Shown piece after piece: positions 50,260-62,052 of a DNA stretch of 64,000 nt. The stretch spans positions 16,881,094 to 16,945,093 of the forward strand of contig CM039187.1 in NCBI GenBank assembly GCA_008360975.2. The letters are read 5' to 3'. Numbering within the stretch: the stretch's first letter is position 1; each line of letters begins with the position of its first letter. The notes below the pieces were generated by a model. The model did no database searches and was not told where the DNA came from. It saw nothing but the letters and a program-made list of their open reading frames with translations. The stretch comes from Lichenostomus cassidix (taxonomy: Eukaryota > Chordata > Aves > Passeriformes > Meliphagidae). A program made the translations under genes and the position numbers.

Positions 50260-52075
50260 GAGGCATGCAAGAAGGAGGAGGAGGATTATGAAATTGGCCA
50301 TTCACAGTGAATATTTTCTAAAATGTCTTATTTATAATCTACCTCCTTTCATAGCTGATCTGCCATGAAACTCTCTCAGGAATGCACATTCCTGAACTCA
50401 AGAATCTGCAGTTGATACCTGTGTTGAGACTTATTTTTGGAGGAAACTAAATGGCAGGAACATCCTGGATGGATGCACCAGTGACCTGATTTCATTTCTT
50501 CCCTGTGGTGTAAGTCTCATTACCAAACACATCATTACCCTCTGGAACTAATTTCCACAGGAACCTCAGGAGTGGAAGTCAGGAGCTAACTACACACACA
50601 TACAAATGATGGGAACAACCACAGTCAGGCTAGTTGGAAATCACTTCAAAATGCAGAAAATATATGACTGACACTACTTCAGGGAATTAGTCAAGGACCA
50701 TGTGACAGAAATTAGGATAATGCTGCATCCTCTGGTAAAAAAGATCATTTTTAAGACAGGAATCCATATGCACACAGCAGTGCCATGAACAGCTGATATC
50801 AGCTGATTTCAGAGCTGCTGTAGAATGGGATGTCATCTTTTGGGGGCTGCTGAGAGTGAACTCAGGAGGCAAAGACAAGCAAGATCTCTGTCTGGTGTTT
50901 GGAAGGAGCCAGGAAAATTAGAAGAGCAAAGGATGTCTCCACAGAGGGAAGATAGAGGTGGCATCCAGTTGAAATGAACATTCATATTCAAAGCAAACCC
51001 CCAGATTTAAATATTGCCTAATTTTGGAGGCCACCTCCCCAAAATCTGTGCCTCATAAACACCCACGCTAAAGATGGTGAACCAAAACTTACATTGACTT
51101 TCCCATGCTATGGGGTGGCCATATAGAAATGCCAGACTCAAATTCTAAGCTTGATCCTCTTTCACAGATTAGATCCCGTAGGGAAAAGCAAAGGTTCAGC
51201 TTTGTTGCTTATCCCAGCATCTGTACTTTGCACAGAGGCCTTGAAATAATAGCGAGCTTGGCTCCCCCTTGGCACTGCAAGATTTCTGCTAGAGCTAACC
51301 CTGGAAAGCACCCAGAAATGGCCACAAACCAAAACCACAAAGGGGCTGCCGCAAGTCTCACAAACCTTGAGTTTGCACCGAGCTAATAGCATCAACATCA
51401 CTGAAGTTATGCATGATTTGTAGTCTGTAAGTGAGAACAGAAGCTGGCTGTCTGTGCAGAGAAGCTAAATCCCTTTAATTATTAAAACATATCCTACTGC
51501 TGTTGAAAATCCCATTGCCTTTGGAAAAAAAATACACTAGTAATAAATGTATGCTATACATCAAAGGCCTCTTTTGCAAATATAGTATTCTTTTTTTTCT
51601 TTTTTTTCAAAAAAAAAATGGCCTAGGGACTAAATTAATGTTTGATATGTTATCTTAGAAATATTTTGGAGTGGCAGATTTATCTGCTGTTTACATTTTT
51701 CCTCCTAATACAGCAATGAATAATTCCTGTTGATAATGGGAAATGATTTAATATAAATGGTTGAAGAGTCTTCTTCTGAAGCCAGTGGGAAATTTTGCTG
51801 GGCAGGAAAGACATCACTGGAGACGAGAGCAGAAAACTCAGAGAGTCATTCCTGCAGTCCCAAATGCATTTGAGAGAGTGCCCATGCAAGTTGCCCCATG
51901 CTGGCCCTCAGAGGTGAATAAAGCTGCAGCCCCATTTCCAGCATGGACAGGCTTTTGGTTGTGAAACAGCAACTGTGCAGTTAACTCTTACTTACACATG
52001 TTAGGAATTCATGGCTTATTTCCAAAGGAGCCAATGTCCCATACCAGTATAAACACCAGAGCTAAGAATTTGCTC
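50260..52075. other. Unique non-coding DNA
   Basis: No gene is visible. A T8-C-T9-C-A9 stretch near 51591-51620 forms a small self-complementary run. The short opposing frames have no recognisable motif. Confidence 0.5.
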
Positions 52076-53100
52076 TTACTCCGGTGAAAACGTGCCTTGG
52101 CTTAGAACTGTGCAGAGGTCTAGGCACAAGCAGCTGGGGTTCCACACTCCCTCCCAGCCAGTTGTGTAGGCAGCATTTCTGGCACACAGATCACAAACAA
52201 CTCTCCTGGCCCCAGAGCTGAGTTTGGCCTCCTGGATGGGTGCAATTTGAAGAGATTGAAGAGCTGGTGAATGCTTAGTCTGCAGCAGTAGGGCCTTTGC
52301 CTTCCAAACTGCATGAATAATCTGGACCCTGATGGGGAAGCTCAACATGAAAATTGCCACTTTTACAATCTGTGTCAGTTTTACCATACCCTTGAATCCT
52401 CTGCAGGCAGCAAGCAGGCAGATTTTTGTCCTCATGCCCTGCCGCAGATTTGCACATCTCATGCCATCACTTCCCCTGCTGAAAGCAGGGTCCATTCCTG
52501 CCCCCTGCACTGCCCATCCTGCCCAAGGCTGCTGGCACAGCAGGATGGAGCCACTGGCATGGCTTCTAGCCCCTGATACCTTTGTGTGCTGCACCTCCCC
52601 ACTCCATCCCTGTAGCCCTGGGCACAGAGCCAGGGTCCCACTTTCCCATCTGCAGCACACCACGGAGCCCTGGCCAGCGCTGCATTCATGCAATGCTTCA
52701 TAAGCAAGGCTGTGTAAATAAGCAGTGTGAGCACAACATCTGCTACCCAGCCCTACCCATTGTTTTCATGGAGGGCTTCAGCCAGCAGTTCCCCCCCACC
52801 CAAATTCAAATTAATACAAGGATATTGAATGCACATTTCTGCTTGGACTGTGTTTTACACTGCAAAGTTGCAGGGCAGAAATTACAGACCAGCAGGAGTG
52901 TAGAGGAGAAATATATTCTGGGACACCCCATGGGCCTTAAGCTCTGCACCTTTTTGCTGGCTTTCAGTCCATCCAGCTCCTCTCAGCAGAGGGCACTGAC
53001 ATGGCCCTTTTCCAGGGTGTACAAAGGGAAGATGCCATTCTCTTCCACCCTCCCAAAAGAGTGATGAAGACTCCAGGGCACCACCCTCTAGCCAGGGACT
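52076..53100. other. GC-richer stretch with overlapping open frames, judged non-coding
   Basis: The minus strand is open for 205 codons (52693 to 52076). Both strands contain several other frames of 60-160 codons here, for example plus 52332-52703 and plus 52582-53064. None has a domain, signal peptide or motif that I recognise. The long openness is explained by locally higher GC with few TAA/TAG/TGA words. I see no convincing Kozak start, promoter or polyadenylation context that would pick one frame. Confidence 0.4.
52983..52995 (+). promoter_or_regulatory. CTCF-like binding motif
   Basis: TCAGCAGAGGGCA matches the vertebrate CTCF core CCASYAGRKGGCR at 12 of 13 positions by my reading, differing only at the first base. 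CTCF sites anchor chromatin loops and insulate enhancers in vertebrates. A weaker word of the same type lies on the opposite strand at 38594-38606 and another on the plus strand at 17471-17483. Whether any is occupied cannot be told from sequence. Confidence 0.35.
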
Positions 53101-56100
53101 TCTAGAGCACTCAGAGCTTTAGTCACATGTATTCTGCTCTCTCTAAACTCACATGACATGTTCCTGATGCAACTTTTCAGTGAGGTTTGCAAGGAAGATC
53201 TCTAGCCATCATAAAATGCTTGTCTCTGTCCTTGTCTGCTCCATCCCTTTGCCATGCTGGACTAGCACAAAGGGGCACAGAACTCACCCCCTGCTTGAGT
53301 ACTGCCTGACCCTGACCCACCTGAGATGGATGGACTTGAGAAAACTATGAACTGTGAACACATAGGTTATAAAAAAGCATGGGGAAATGATAAATTAGTT
53401 CTCCAAATGGTAAATCTCCCATCTAGCTCTATCAGGCAGTGATGGGGCTTTAAGGTAGGGCAGGAATTCTTAGGTAAGCCACTCAAAACCAAAATACACC
53501 TGAATCATGTATCAAGGGTCTCCAAAAGTCAAAGGAGGTGACAAGTGCTTCCACTGCAGTCTGTTTGGATAATTGAGAGCTGGGCACCTCTGACAGGGCC
53601 TTTCTGGAGATGCTGGTCTTTTTCTTGTCTCTCAGACTTAGTGACTACTTTAGATTGGATGCCAGGGCTGAATTTGGGGGAAAAAAAAGAAGAAACACAT
53701 ATTGCAGTCTGAGTTTTGCTAAGCAATCCAAGCTACCAGTTGCAGACAGGAGAAACCTGGGAAGAAAATCTGTATCAGGTTTCAAGCATCATGAGTGCAT
53801 ACCCTTAAACCAAGCCCAGATATAAATGCTCCCCACTCAGACCTTTCCACTTCACACTACAGTTGTTACTCACAAAAATCTGCTACTCCCTGCCTGATCA
53901 GATCTGCAGATGAGGAAACCTTCCTGTGTGTCTTTGCCAAGTGTTTCTACAGTTCCTGTCCCCGAATTTTTAAGTCATTCAGGCAACTCTTAAATCAATC
54001 TATAATAAATCCAGTTTTGGTTGGCAGGGCTTTGCAAGTACTCCGTGAGCTTTCCTGATACTCATGGGGCTGAACTGAAAGAAAACCCTCAATCTGGGGA
54101 GAAGAAACAAGTTCAGAGATTGCTTTTGGGTAGCTGAGAGAGCATGATCTATTTTGGGTGTAACTCAATGAGACATTTGTTTATGAGACTCTGGGGAGGA
54201 ATAGAAGTTATGTGTTATAAACCAAAATAGGTCCTTTACCCTCTTCCTAAATACAGACTAGTTGAAGACTGCTTTAGGGTGGAAATACATGCAATCCTTG
54301 GAGACAAACCTCAGGAACAAGAGCAAAAAGAAAAACAGAGCTCTGCCCACCCACCCATGTAGCAATATCCCTCTGTGAGATACCTGGCGCCACAGGCAAT
54401 GGTTAGAAGATTGCCCAAAGGGACTTTGGCAGTGCAGATACTGCTGTGGGTTGGAATTCAGACCTACAGGGTGGAGGTTCAAGCAGAGGCAGTTGGTGCC
54501 TTGCACTCCAGGCTTCCATGATTCCCAGGGTGGCTGGGGCCAGCTGCCTGTGGTGCTCTAAGAGTTGCATGCAGGAACTGGGAACAGCTGCATGGCTCTG
54601 CCTTCAGATGGTCAGGCTAGGAGCCATCTTGGCATGCAGACTGTGCAATGATTTGTTATGCTAAATATCCACCACAGTGAGGTCTTCGTGAGAGAAGCAG
54701 TGGCTGAAAGTCTCACTGAGGTTTCCATAAAGCCTGGCTCTTTGCTGTTGTTATTGCACTTGTATCTTCCTGAAACCTTACAAAGCAACAAACTGGAAAT
54801 CCAAAGTATTCATCCACATGGAATCTATACACATTTACATAGTCTGCTCCATATTATTGAGATTAAAGAGACTACAATGCTAAGCTCTCTTCTTCTAGAT
54901 CAGGCTATATCTTTAAAGGAGCTTCACAGCTACTTGCAAAATTAGATTAAATAAGTTGGACCCAAAAAAAAGATAACATTTTCTTTAAAGATTCTAATGA
55001 CAATTTTTAAATTAAATATCTCATTTTGAAAATGCTGAAGCATTTCATGTTGACTGTTTTAATAATATTTAGGTCAGAGTTTGTTTTCAAAATAGAAATT
55101 TTCATTTAAAAGGACCAACACTTACAATTAAATAAAAAGGTGAAAATGTTTTTATACAGGCAAATTAAGTCAAGAGCAATTTTGTTGCAGCTAGATCTGA
55201 ATTTTGTTGTAATTAGAATATATCCTTTTTTTTCCCAGTGTGTCAGTTTACTACAGGCAATAACTGCTTAGCCAAGTAACGGCATCAAAAAAATACTTGC
55301 TGATCCAGCCCTAGGGCATATTCATCCTTCAGTGAGATTCATTCTCTAAAGAAGTCACAGATGCTTCACAGTGAGGTCACAGCAGCCCCTTGTGAAGACC
55401 TGAGGATGTCCCAGCTCAGTGCTCTGGCAATATACTGTACACAATCTTCTCTCTTTTCCACCCCTGCTTTCCCCAAGAGTAGCACAGCTATGGAAGGGAA
55501 ATACTGCAGATATGCAGAATACTGTGAAGGCCCTGATGGAATACTGGAATGACCCCCTGTTGTAATAAGGTTTCCTTTCCATTGCACCAGTTATATCCAT
55601 GACTACAGATCAGGAAGAGCAGGAGCTGGACACCCTCCAAGTCTGCCGAACAGAGCACCAAGATGCTGATTACAATGGAAAGGGCTCCTCATGGCCTCTG
55701 CTTCAGCAGGACAGAGGCATCTGTGTGAAGGATCACACAGAAGGGTCTTACAGTCCCAGAACTGGAAGAGTTTGCACTCTGAGGTCCCTCTTCAAGCCCA
55801 TCAATTACCCTTCATTAAAGGGGTGATGATTCTCCACAAAATCTGATCTGCCTCTTAGGAAAAGCAGAGCTGCAGCAGTTCTCTCCAGCATACATTTCCA
55901 CTCTGCTGTTTCATTTAGCTCCACACAACCAAACACGGAGAACTGTGCTAATGAGCTAGCTAACCCAGGAGCAGGAAAGCTGGAGTCTGTTCTGCTAGGC
56001 ATTGGCATGAAATCTATTAAGGCACTGCTTGTGTGCAAGTTGCCAGCAAGCTTGATTCTCATATTCCAGTTGGATTCCTAGGGCAGGTGGCTGGAAAGGA

Positions 56101-56527
56101 ACCTCTTCCTAGGAAGGGGTGTACATGTAAATTTGGCTTTCTGTACAGCAGTAAGCAAAGCACAGTTTTGCTGTCTCACTTTTCAAAGCAGAACCACACT
56201 TAACCAGCAGATATTCAAGTCTGGATGCAGGATACTAACTGAAAGCAGCCCTGATATCCTAATTATGGGCTGCTGCCTCTCACAGCTGGAATGGCCACAG
56301 AAGGCCCTGCAGGAAGACAAGCCACCCCACACACTAGGAGCTTGTCAGTGAGGGCCAGCTGGTCCCGGGTCCTGCCAATCCTGCTGTCACTCCTCGGCTG
56401 TATTACAGAAGGCAGGCTCTGTCTGCTCCTCTGTGCACACTCTGTGCTGGGCTGCTGGCAAGTTACCAGTTGAAGTCATGGTGGGAAAGCCTGAAATTCT
56501 TCCTTTCCATCTACATTTCCTTTTCAG
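53101..56527. other. Unique non-coding DNA
   Basis: No gene is recognised. An AT-rich stretch at about 54990-55120, with 'cattttgaaaatgctgaagc' and a run of similar words in both orientations, could be an old decayed repeat. Frames at 55355-56062 are short and overlap on both strands. Confidence 0.45.
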
Positions 56528-56910
56528 TTTCTCATGCTCTCCAGACAGTCACTCCTACAGCTTTCCTTCCCTCTTGCCCCGACCTGCTCAACACCCCGGC
56601 GAGGTGGTGACGGCGTTCTGCCAGATATGCTGAACCTGAGAGCATCCCCATCTTGCCCAGCAATCACCCGGGGAGGGAAGCTGCATTTATCACCACTCCA
56701 TCGGCTGCTGCCAGACACTCTTGCCATTAAGATGTCAAAACAGGTTTCTCTCTGGAAATCCAACAGCCCTGCAGACTTACCCTTGCCAGCAGCAGCCCCA
56801 GTTGGACATCTGTTCCCTTTCAACCTCACACGTGCACTTAAAATGCCGGTACTGTCCACTTCTTTGGGGATTAGGCTCCTATTAAAGCTGCCTTCCACAT
56901 GATTCATTGT
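56528..56910. other. CpG-bearing stretch open on both strands
   Basis: The plus strand (56534-56902, 122 codons) and the minus strand (56907-56524, 127 codons) are both open. Five CpGs occur within 36 bp at 56580-56615 with two more downstream, which is unusual for this window. A strong splice-acceptor-like sequence ends at 56527. The translations resemble no protein I know. I leave it unannotated as a gene; see the findings for the exon hypothesis. Confidence 0.35.
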
Positions 56911-57060
56911 ATCTCCTGGTGTTGATCTGATTTATGGATTGGCCTGTGTTAATTAAGGTCATAAAATTGGGACTGGGAAAAGGCTTCCAGCACTGTGATG
57001 CTGTTTAATGTTGGGTCATTTTCCAGTGCCTGTGTTATTTTTCAGGGGATGGGAGAGAGT
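56911..57060. promoter_or_regulatory. Candidate conserved non-coding element
   Basis: A compact AT-rich block with TTAATTAAGGTCA, which combines a homeodomain palindrome with a nuclear-receptor half site of the ERR/ROR type. A GATTTATGGATTGG stretch precedes it. No repeat or open frame of interest is visible. The regulatory reading is inferred from motifs only. Confidence 0.2.
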
Positions 57061-58652
57061 ACAGCTGATGTCCTGTGGTCAGAAATGAGATTTTACTGGG
57101 ATGAGTCCTTACTGTCCTCTCAGTCTTGGGAAAGGAGTCAAGTCAGTGAAAGGTGAAATAATCTCAGTTCAGCACTGATTCACAGACTCCAATGAACTCA
57201 TAGTCCAAGCTGTTATTACTAAGATTAGCCTTGTGTCTACAGCCCCATCTGAGATTGGAGCTCCGTTCTGCAAGGCACCACACAGCATCTTGTAAAGATG
57301 ATCCCTGCCCCATGAAATCCTGCTGAGAACTCTGCTGGGTCACACTGCACTCTTCTCTGTGACTACAGCAAAACAAAGACAGACCTGAGCCCACCTTGTT
57401 CAGCTCAGGAATCACCAGCAACACAACTCTGGCCAAACGCTGCTCTCTGCAGGTTGTCACTGTCTCCCAGGTCACACAGAGCTCCAAGCCACTGTTTCAG
57501 GTCTGTGACTCCTTCCTGAGCCACACTGGTCCAAGCTGCCTCAAGCACCTAAGTCAATGTATGGATCAGAAGGTTCTCTGCCCCTAAAGCAGCACCCAGC
57601 CATGCAGGAGCTGGCCATGATGCCCAAGGTCACACCATGAGCTCACAGAAAAGCCATAACCCAGGTGGCCGCTGCCACCACAGTCCTCCAGGCTACTTTC
57701 CTCAGGACCCATGTGTCTGTCCAGCTGCAGGGATGCTGTCCTGTCATTTCAACCTACAACATCTTTTCACACTTAACTGGGGTTTTTGTTTGGGATTATG
57801 TTTTTGGGCTTGGGGAGTTTTGGTGACAAAATCTTCGAAGTCCAGAGACTGTTGTCAATATAAAAAATGCTGATAGGATTCACCTCTGATACAGTAGTAC
57901 AGACTTGGTCAACGCATGTTTGGCCTCATGTGCTATAAAATAGTTAGATAAACAAACACAAAACCAGTGCTATACATTTGTCTCTGCAAGCTGCTACATT
58001 TTTTTTCAGGAATTTGTTACAATTTGTGATTTCCTAGTTTCACAACATTCACATGTTTTACAAGACACTTGCACCCAATGGTAGTGGAAGGTTTACCTTT
58101 CATGTGTCAGCCTGACTGTCCACAAAGGGCAATTTCTTTCTCTGCTTCACTTTCCTCTTCCAGCCAATTGCATTACAAGATTCCCATGAGCTGGCTCAGT
58201 AATTCACTTCTTGTGGCCATTTTAGCAACCAAGGACTTTATAAGGATATGCATATTATGCATTTATTTTAACATCAGTGTTGGTCACTGTAAATCTGCTA
58301 TGGTTCTACCATCAACCACAGCAAAACAGTTTACTTGATGCAAACATGATGCAACCATATATATTTCCAGTGCTAGTCAAAAATACTTTATGTCCTATAA
58401 GTAAAAATTAGAGACAGGGCTAAATATTTCTACCTGAAAGGTTAATTTAAATTAAAAAATCAAAATCAACATAAAAATAAACTTAATTCCTCTGTTAAGA
58501 ATTTGCAGACTTTACCAGAGGAATAACCAAGCAGGAAAAAACTAAACATTGTAAATTCTTCATCACATAAAGTCTCTGCTTAAAGACTGCATATCTTTAA
58601 TGCCTTTAAAAAAAGAAAAAAAGGTACAATTTATAGCCTGGTAAAAGGAATT
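57061..58652. other. Unique non-coding DNA
   Basis: No gene or named repeat is visible. The 107-codon minus-strand frame at 57164-57487 and its plus-strand neighbours overlap and resemble nothing known to me. Confidence 0.5.
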
Positions 58653-58739
58653 TCTGGGTGAGATTCTGTGACCTTTGTTATGCATGAGGTCAGATCGATT
58701 ATCATAATGGTCCCTTCTGGCAATGAGCTATGAATCTGT
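58653..58739 (+). repeat. Old CR1/L3-like LINE 3' end
   Basis: The plus strand shows 'tgggtgagattctgtgacct', 'ttatgcatgaggtcag', 'cataatggtcccttctggc' and the terminal 'ctatgaatctg'. These follow, in order, the 3' end of an amniote-wide CR1-type LINE ('ggtcagactagatgatcataatggtcccttctggcctta...' then repeated 'ctatgaat'). It is distinct from the young avian CR1 at 28978, which ends in the ATTCTATG octamer. Only the last roughly 90 bp survives. Confidence 0.65.
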
Positions 58740-61700
58740 TAATTTTAGCTCAATATCCTCTTTCTCTAGGGGGGTAAGCTAACTGAAATTATATCACATT
58801 TTCCACTTAGGACTAAAGACACACACACTGTCTCTGCAGTTGAGCTGGCACATATTGCTGTACCATCACACACTAACTCCTGTGTGTATCTGAACTTTCA
58901 TTCAGATAGTTGATAAGTCACATTGTTCTCCTCAGATCATGAATTCTTACTGATAAACTCGATGATCAAAATCAGACTGAGACAGCCTTTCTGCTCCACC
59001 CTCCGAAAACTGGGACATTTTAAAACAATTCAAATATTCATCTTCCTTCTGATGCAAGTGTTTAAGTTCCTGTTTTGCAGTTCCCCTTGTATTCTATTCT
59101 ATTTTATGTACAATCACTGCTTATTAATGTATTTTAAAAGGACCTGAAATTCGCTCAGTCACCCCATTCCCATAGGTGGGGCTTTACACCAGAGTAAACA
59201 GATCCTGTGATACTGTGGTGGTGCAAAGAGCTCTGCAGTTGCAGGTTATCAGAAGACAGACTGAACAATTTCACCGTTAAGCAAGCCAATGTGTTTTACA
59301 GCACCAAGGCTTCTTGGTGGCCAAGGAAAAGCCACACACTTTATTTCCAGATGCAGCTGTTCACATGATACAATGTTTAAAAAAGGTTCTTTTTCAATGC
59401 AGATAATCCACCCGCAGTTAACTGAGAGCTGACTATTCCACTTCGGGCTGCTTAAATTGAAATGAAAACATTTTGTCCTGGCCATTGGAGCAGCAGCATT
59501 CTGCTCCAGGTCAGTTCAGTGCTGCTTTGCCTGTGGCACTGGTGCCTCCCAGCCACCTCAGAAAGTGGGGTGCAGCAAACTAAATGCTTTGCAGACAGCA
59601 CCCCTCATCTGCTTCAAGATTTTTTATTCCATATTTTTCCTAACATTCTATGGGAAGCAAATGTGCTATCTGGTCTCTTTCCACCAACTTGGAATGAAAA
59701 CTAATAGTGATATGTGCAGCTCTCCCTTGAGAGAAAACATCCAATTTTTACACACTGTCCAACCAAGATGTTGAACTTGGATAGAGGAAAGTTTTGGTGA
59801 AAGCAGAGAGGAGGTTTTTAGCCCAGGAAGAATTATATAATATTTAATCCTGATCAGTTCTCCAATACACTCCTCCACAGGGACATCCAAAGGGCTGTGC
59901 TGGTACACAGAAAAGGGAGAAGGAAGAGATGTTGGGGACAGAGAACAGTGGCATGCAGCCAGGGCAACTTAATCCAGCTCTCAGGAAACTACAGCCTCAG
60001 AAAGGAAAGGTCAAAATGGGGTTTACAGCAGAAATGCAGACACACTATGGTGATGGGGAGACAATCTGCTCTCCATAATATTCCTGTTATCCTAAGCAAA
60101 CAGTAGAGGAGAATGAAAAGTACCACAGGGCTGTTCTGTTGTGTTTGTGTAAGAATGCCATTTTAATTCACTTTCACCAGTGCCTCTAAGTCAATACTTC
60201 TTTAGAGCTACATTCTCATGTGAAATCTATATCCCAGCAATTGGAATCGAGATTGCCCCAGGCCAGACACCTGTAAAGCTAAACTGCAACAGGAAAGAAT
60301 GGCACTTTGTATTAATTGGCAAGGGACAATTGAGAGCCCTAGTTTTCCTGTTGAACCTTCGGAAGGCAGAAAGACTCATCATGTCATTCCAAATGTCCTC
60401 ATTATTACGCAGTTTCTCTTGAATCTTCCCTCTCCACTTTCCTCCATACCCACTTGTAGAGAGGCAACTCGAGGAGCCAGATTCCAGGGCAAATGGGGAT
60501 ACAACAGATCCATGCCAAATCTGTCTACAAACAAACACTTCTGTAGATTTAGCTGGTTTTTAAAGTCTTAGACTCCAGATTCTTTGCCTCTTTCAGACTT
60601 TGGTCTCTCAGATTTGTCTAGCGAGATTCCTGTGACTTAGTCACTGAACTCTACACTCAGTCAAGGGATTGGGAGAAGGAGAAAACCTGGTCATTGACGT
60701 TTATGCTAATATAGAATGTGTAGATGTCCTTATCTAGAAGTAAAAACTTGGTTTTTTCCTCCAGAAAACACACCTAGCGCCTTTTGCAATGCAAATTATG
60801 CTGTGAGTACCTAACCCCCTTCATCCCAGCCCAGCAACAAATCCATAGAGGATGCTGTTATATGTCCACAGTCCCTAGATGCTTTGCCAGCTGAAGTTAA
60901 AAATGCAGATAATAACCTTGGTGAGGCATCTGTATGTCCTCCACCAACCCTGTCACCTGTGGTGAGAGCTGGAAGACTCAGAAGCAGCAGCTCATGGGTT
61001 GGGGTGACTGATTGGGTTGCTCTTCCTCACCTCTCCCTTCACTGCTCCCTCAGAGGCTGCTCTCACTGCAGCCTGGGTGGCTCAGCTGCTTGAGAAACTG
61101 TGCCTGCCTGGTGTCTAAAGGGCTTCACCAGCTGTGCTGGAAACAGCCTCCAAGAGAGGGATGGCACAAACAGCTGAGGATAGCAGTGTCACCACCCATT
61201 CCTGCTGCAGCCATGGGTTCCTGTGACTCAACACCCTCGAGCTCTTCAGCTCTGCTCAGAGGCCATGCTCTCCCAGCAGACACCTCACCAGTGCTTCAGC
61301 TGGGAGAAGATCAAGCCCTAGCAGACCAGGCTATGAGAATGCCTCCAGGAAGGGCAGCTGAGGGCAGAGCCAATGACACCCTCTTTGTCCTGCAGCTTCC
61401 AGCAAAGAGCAAACACAGTGCAGGAGGCAACTGCAGGGGAGGGGAGGAAGATGTTGATGCTCTGTGTGTCTCTGCTGCTGCTGCAGCCTTGAGGGTGTCT
61501 TCTCCTGCAGCCAACTGCTAGGAATTTTCAAGCAATTCTGCTATTATTTACAAGAAAACGACTAATTGCTGGGAAATACTAAAGAATTATAGATCCTAAG
61601 GCATAAAATACCTATCAACTTTAACTCAAAAAAAATTGCTGTATATTATTACATAAAATGAAGACCTATTATTTTCCCCATGCTAAGTGCCTCTTAATTG

Positions 61701-61980
61701 AAATCCCTGATTGTTTTTTCCAGGCCCTTCTCCAGCCCACCACCCAAAGATTACTGATGCATGTAGCAAAGTTTTGTTAATGTGAAACGATGTGTGGTAG
61801 GGAATGCCCATGATTATTTTACCAATTCTTACTGTGGTCTGGTCTTTTTATTGAAGAAAAAGGGTCTTGCCAGACTTAATTGAAGTTAAATAAGATGAAA
61901 TTTTTCCAGGGGCCTCTCTCCACAAATTACAAATCATATACATGACACTCAATTTTGCAGCCCATAATCACATTAGCAAT
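58740..61980. other. Non-coding DNA
   Basis: No gene is recognised. The plus frame at 61012-61521 (169 codons, Ala/Ser/Pro/Leu-rich) lies in a GC-richer stretch and is crossed by open minus-strand frames. It includes a (CTG)4 run near 61472-61486. An AT-rich, motif-dense part at about 61640-61870 could be conserved non-coding DNA. Confidence 0.45.
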
Positions 61981-61981
61981 G

Positions 61982-62052
61982 CCACTGAAGTGAACAGAGC
62001 TCCTTGGGTGAGTAAGAGTTACTCGCACAAAAACTTATTTCAGATTTGGTTA
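61982..62052 (+). repeat. Relic of palindromic CCATTGACTTCAATGG-type repeat
   Basis: 'ccactgaagtgaacagagct' is followed by 'gtgagtaagagttactcgca' and 'aaaacttatttcagatttgg'. This matches the family arrangement of centre, 'ctactcatgtgagtaagggttactcacatgagtaa' arm and 'tttcaggattggg' end. It is the best-preserved copy of this arm in the window. Confidence 0.5.

Noticed and set aside
49783..50368. Open frames of 138-182 codons on both strands (lysine/glutamate-rich and phenylalanine/leucine/serine-rich)
   Set aside because: They are translations of the pentanucleotide microsatellites; a 5-bp unit with no stop stays open in every frame.
53900..53925. 'gatctgcagatgaggaaacc' as a MIR fragment
   Set aside because: The match is confined to about 15 bases and does not continue collinearly on either side.
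61012..61521. 169-codon plus-strand frame rich in Ala, Ser and Pro
   Set aside because: GC-richer composition keeps several frames open. The minus strand is open as well and no domain is recognised.
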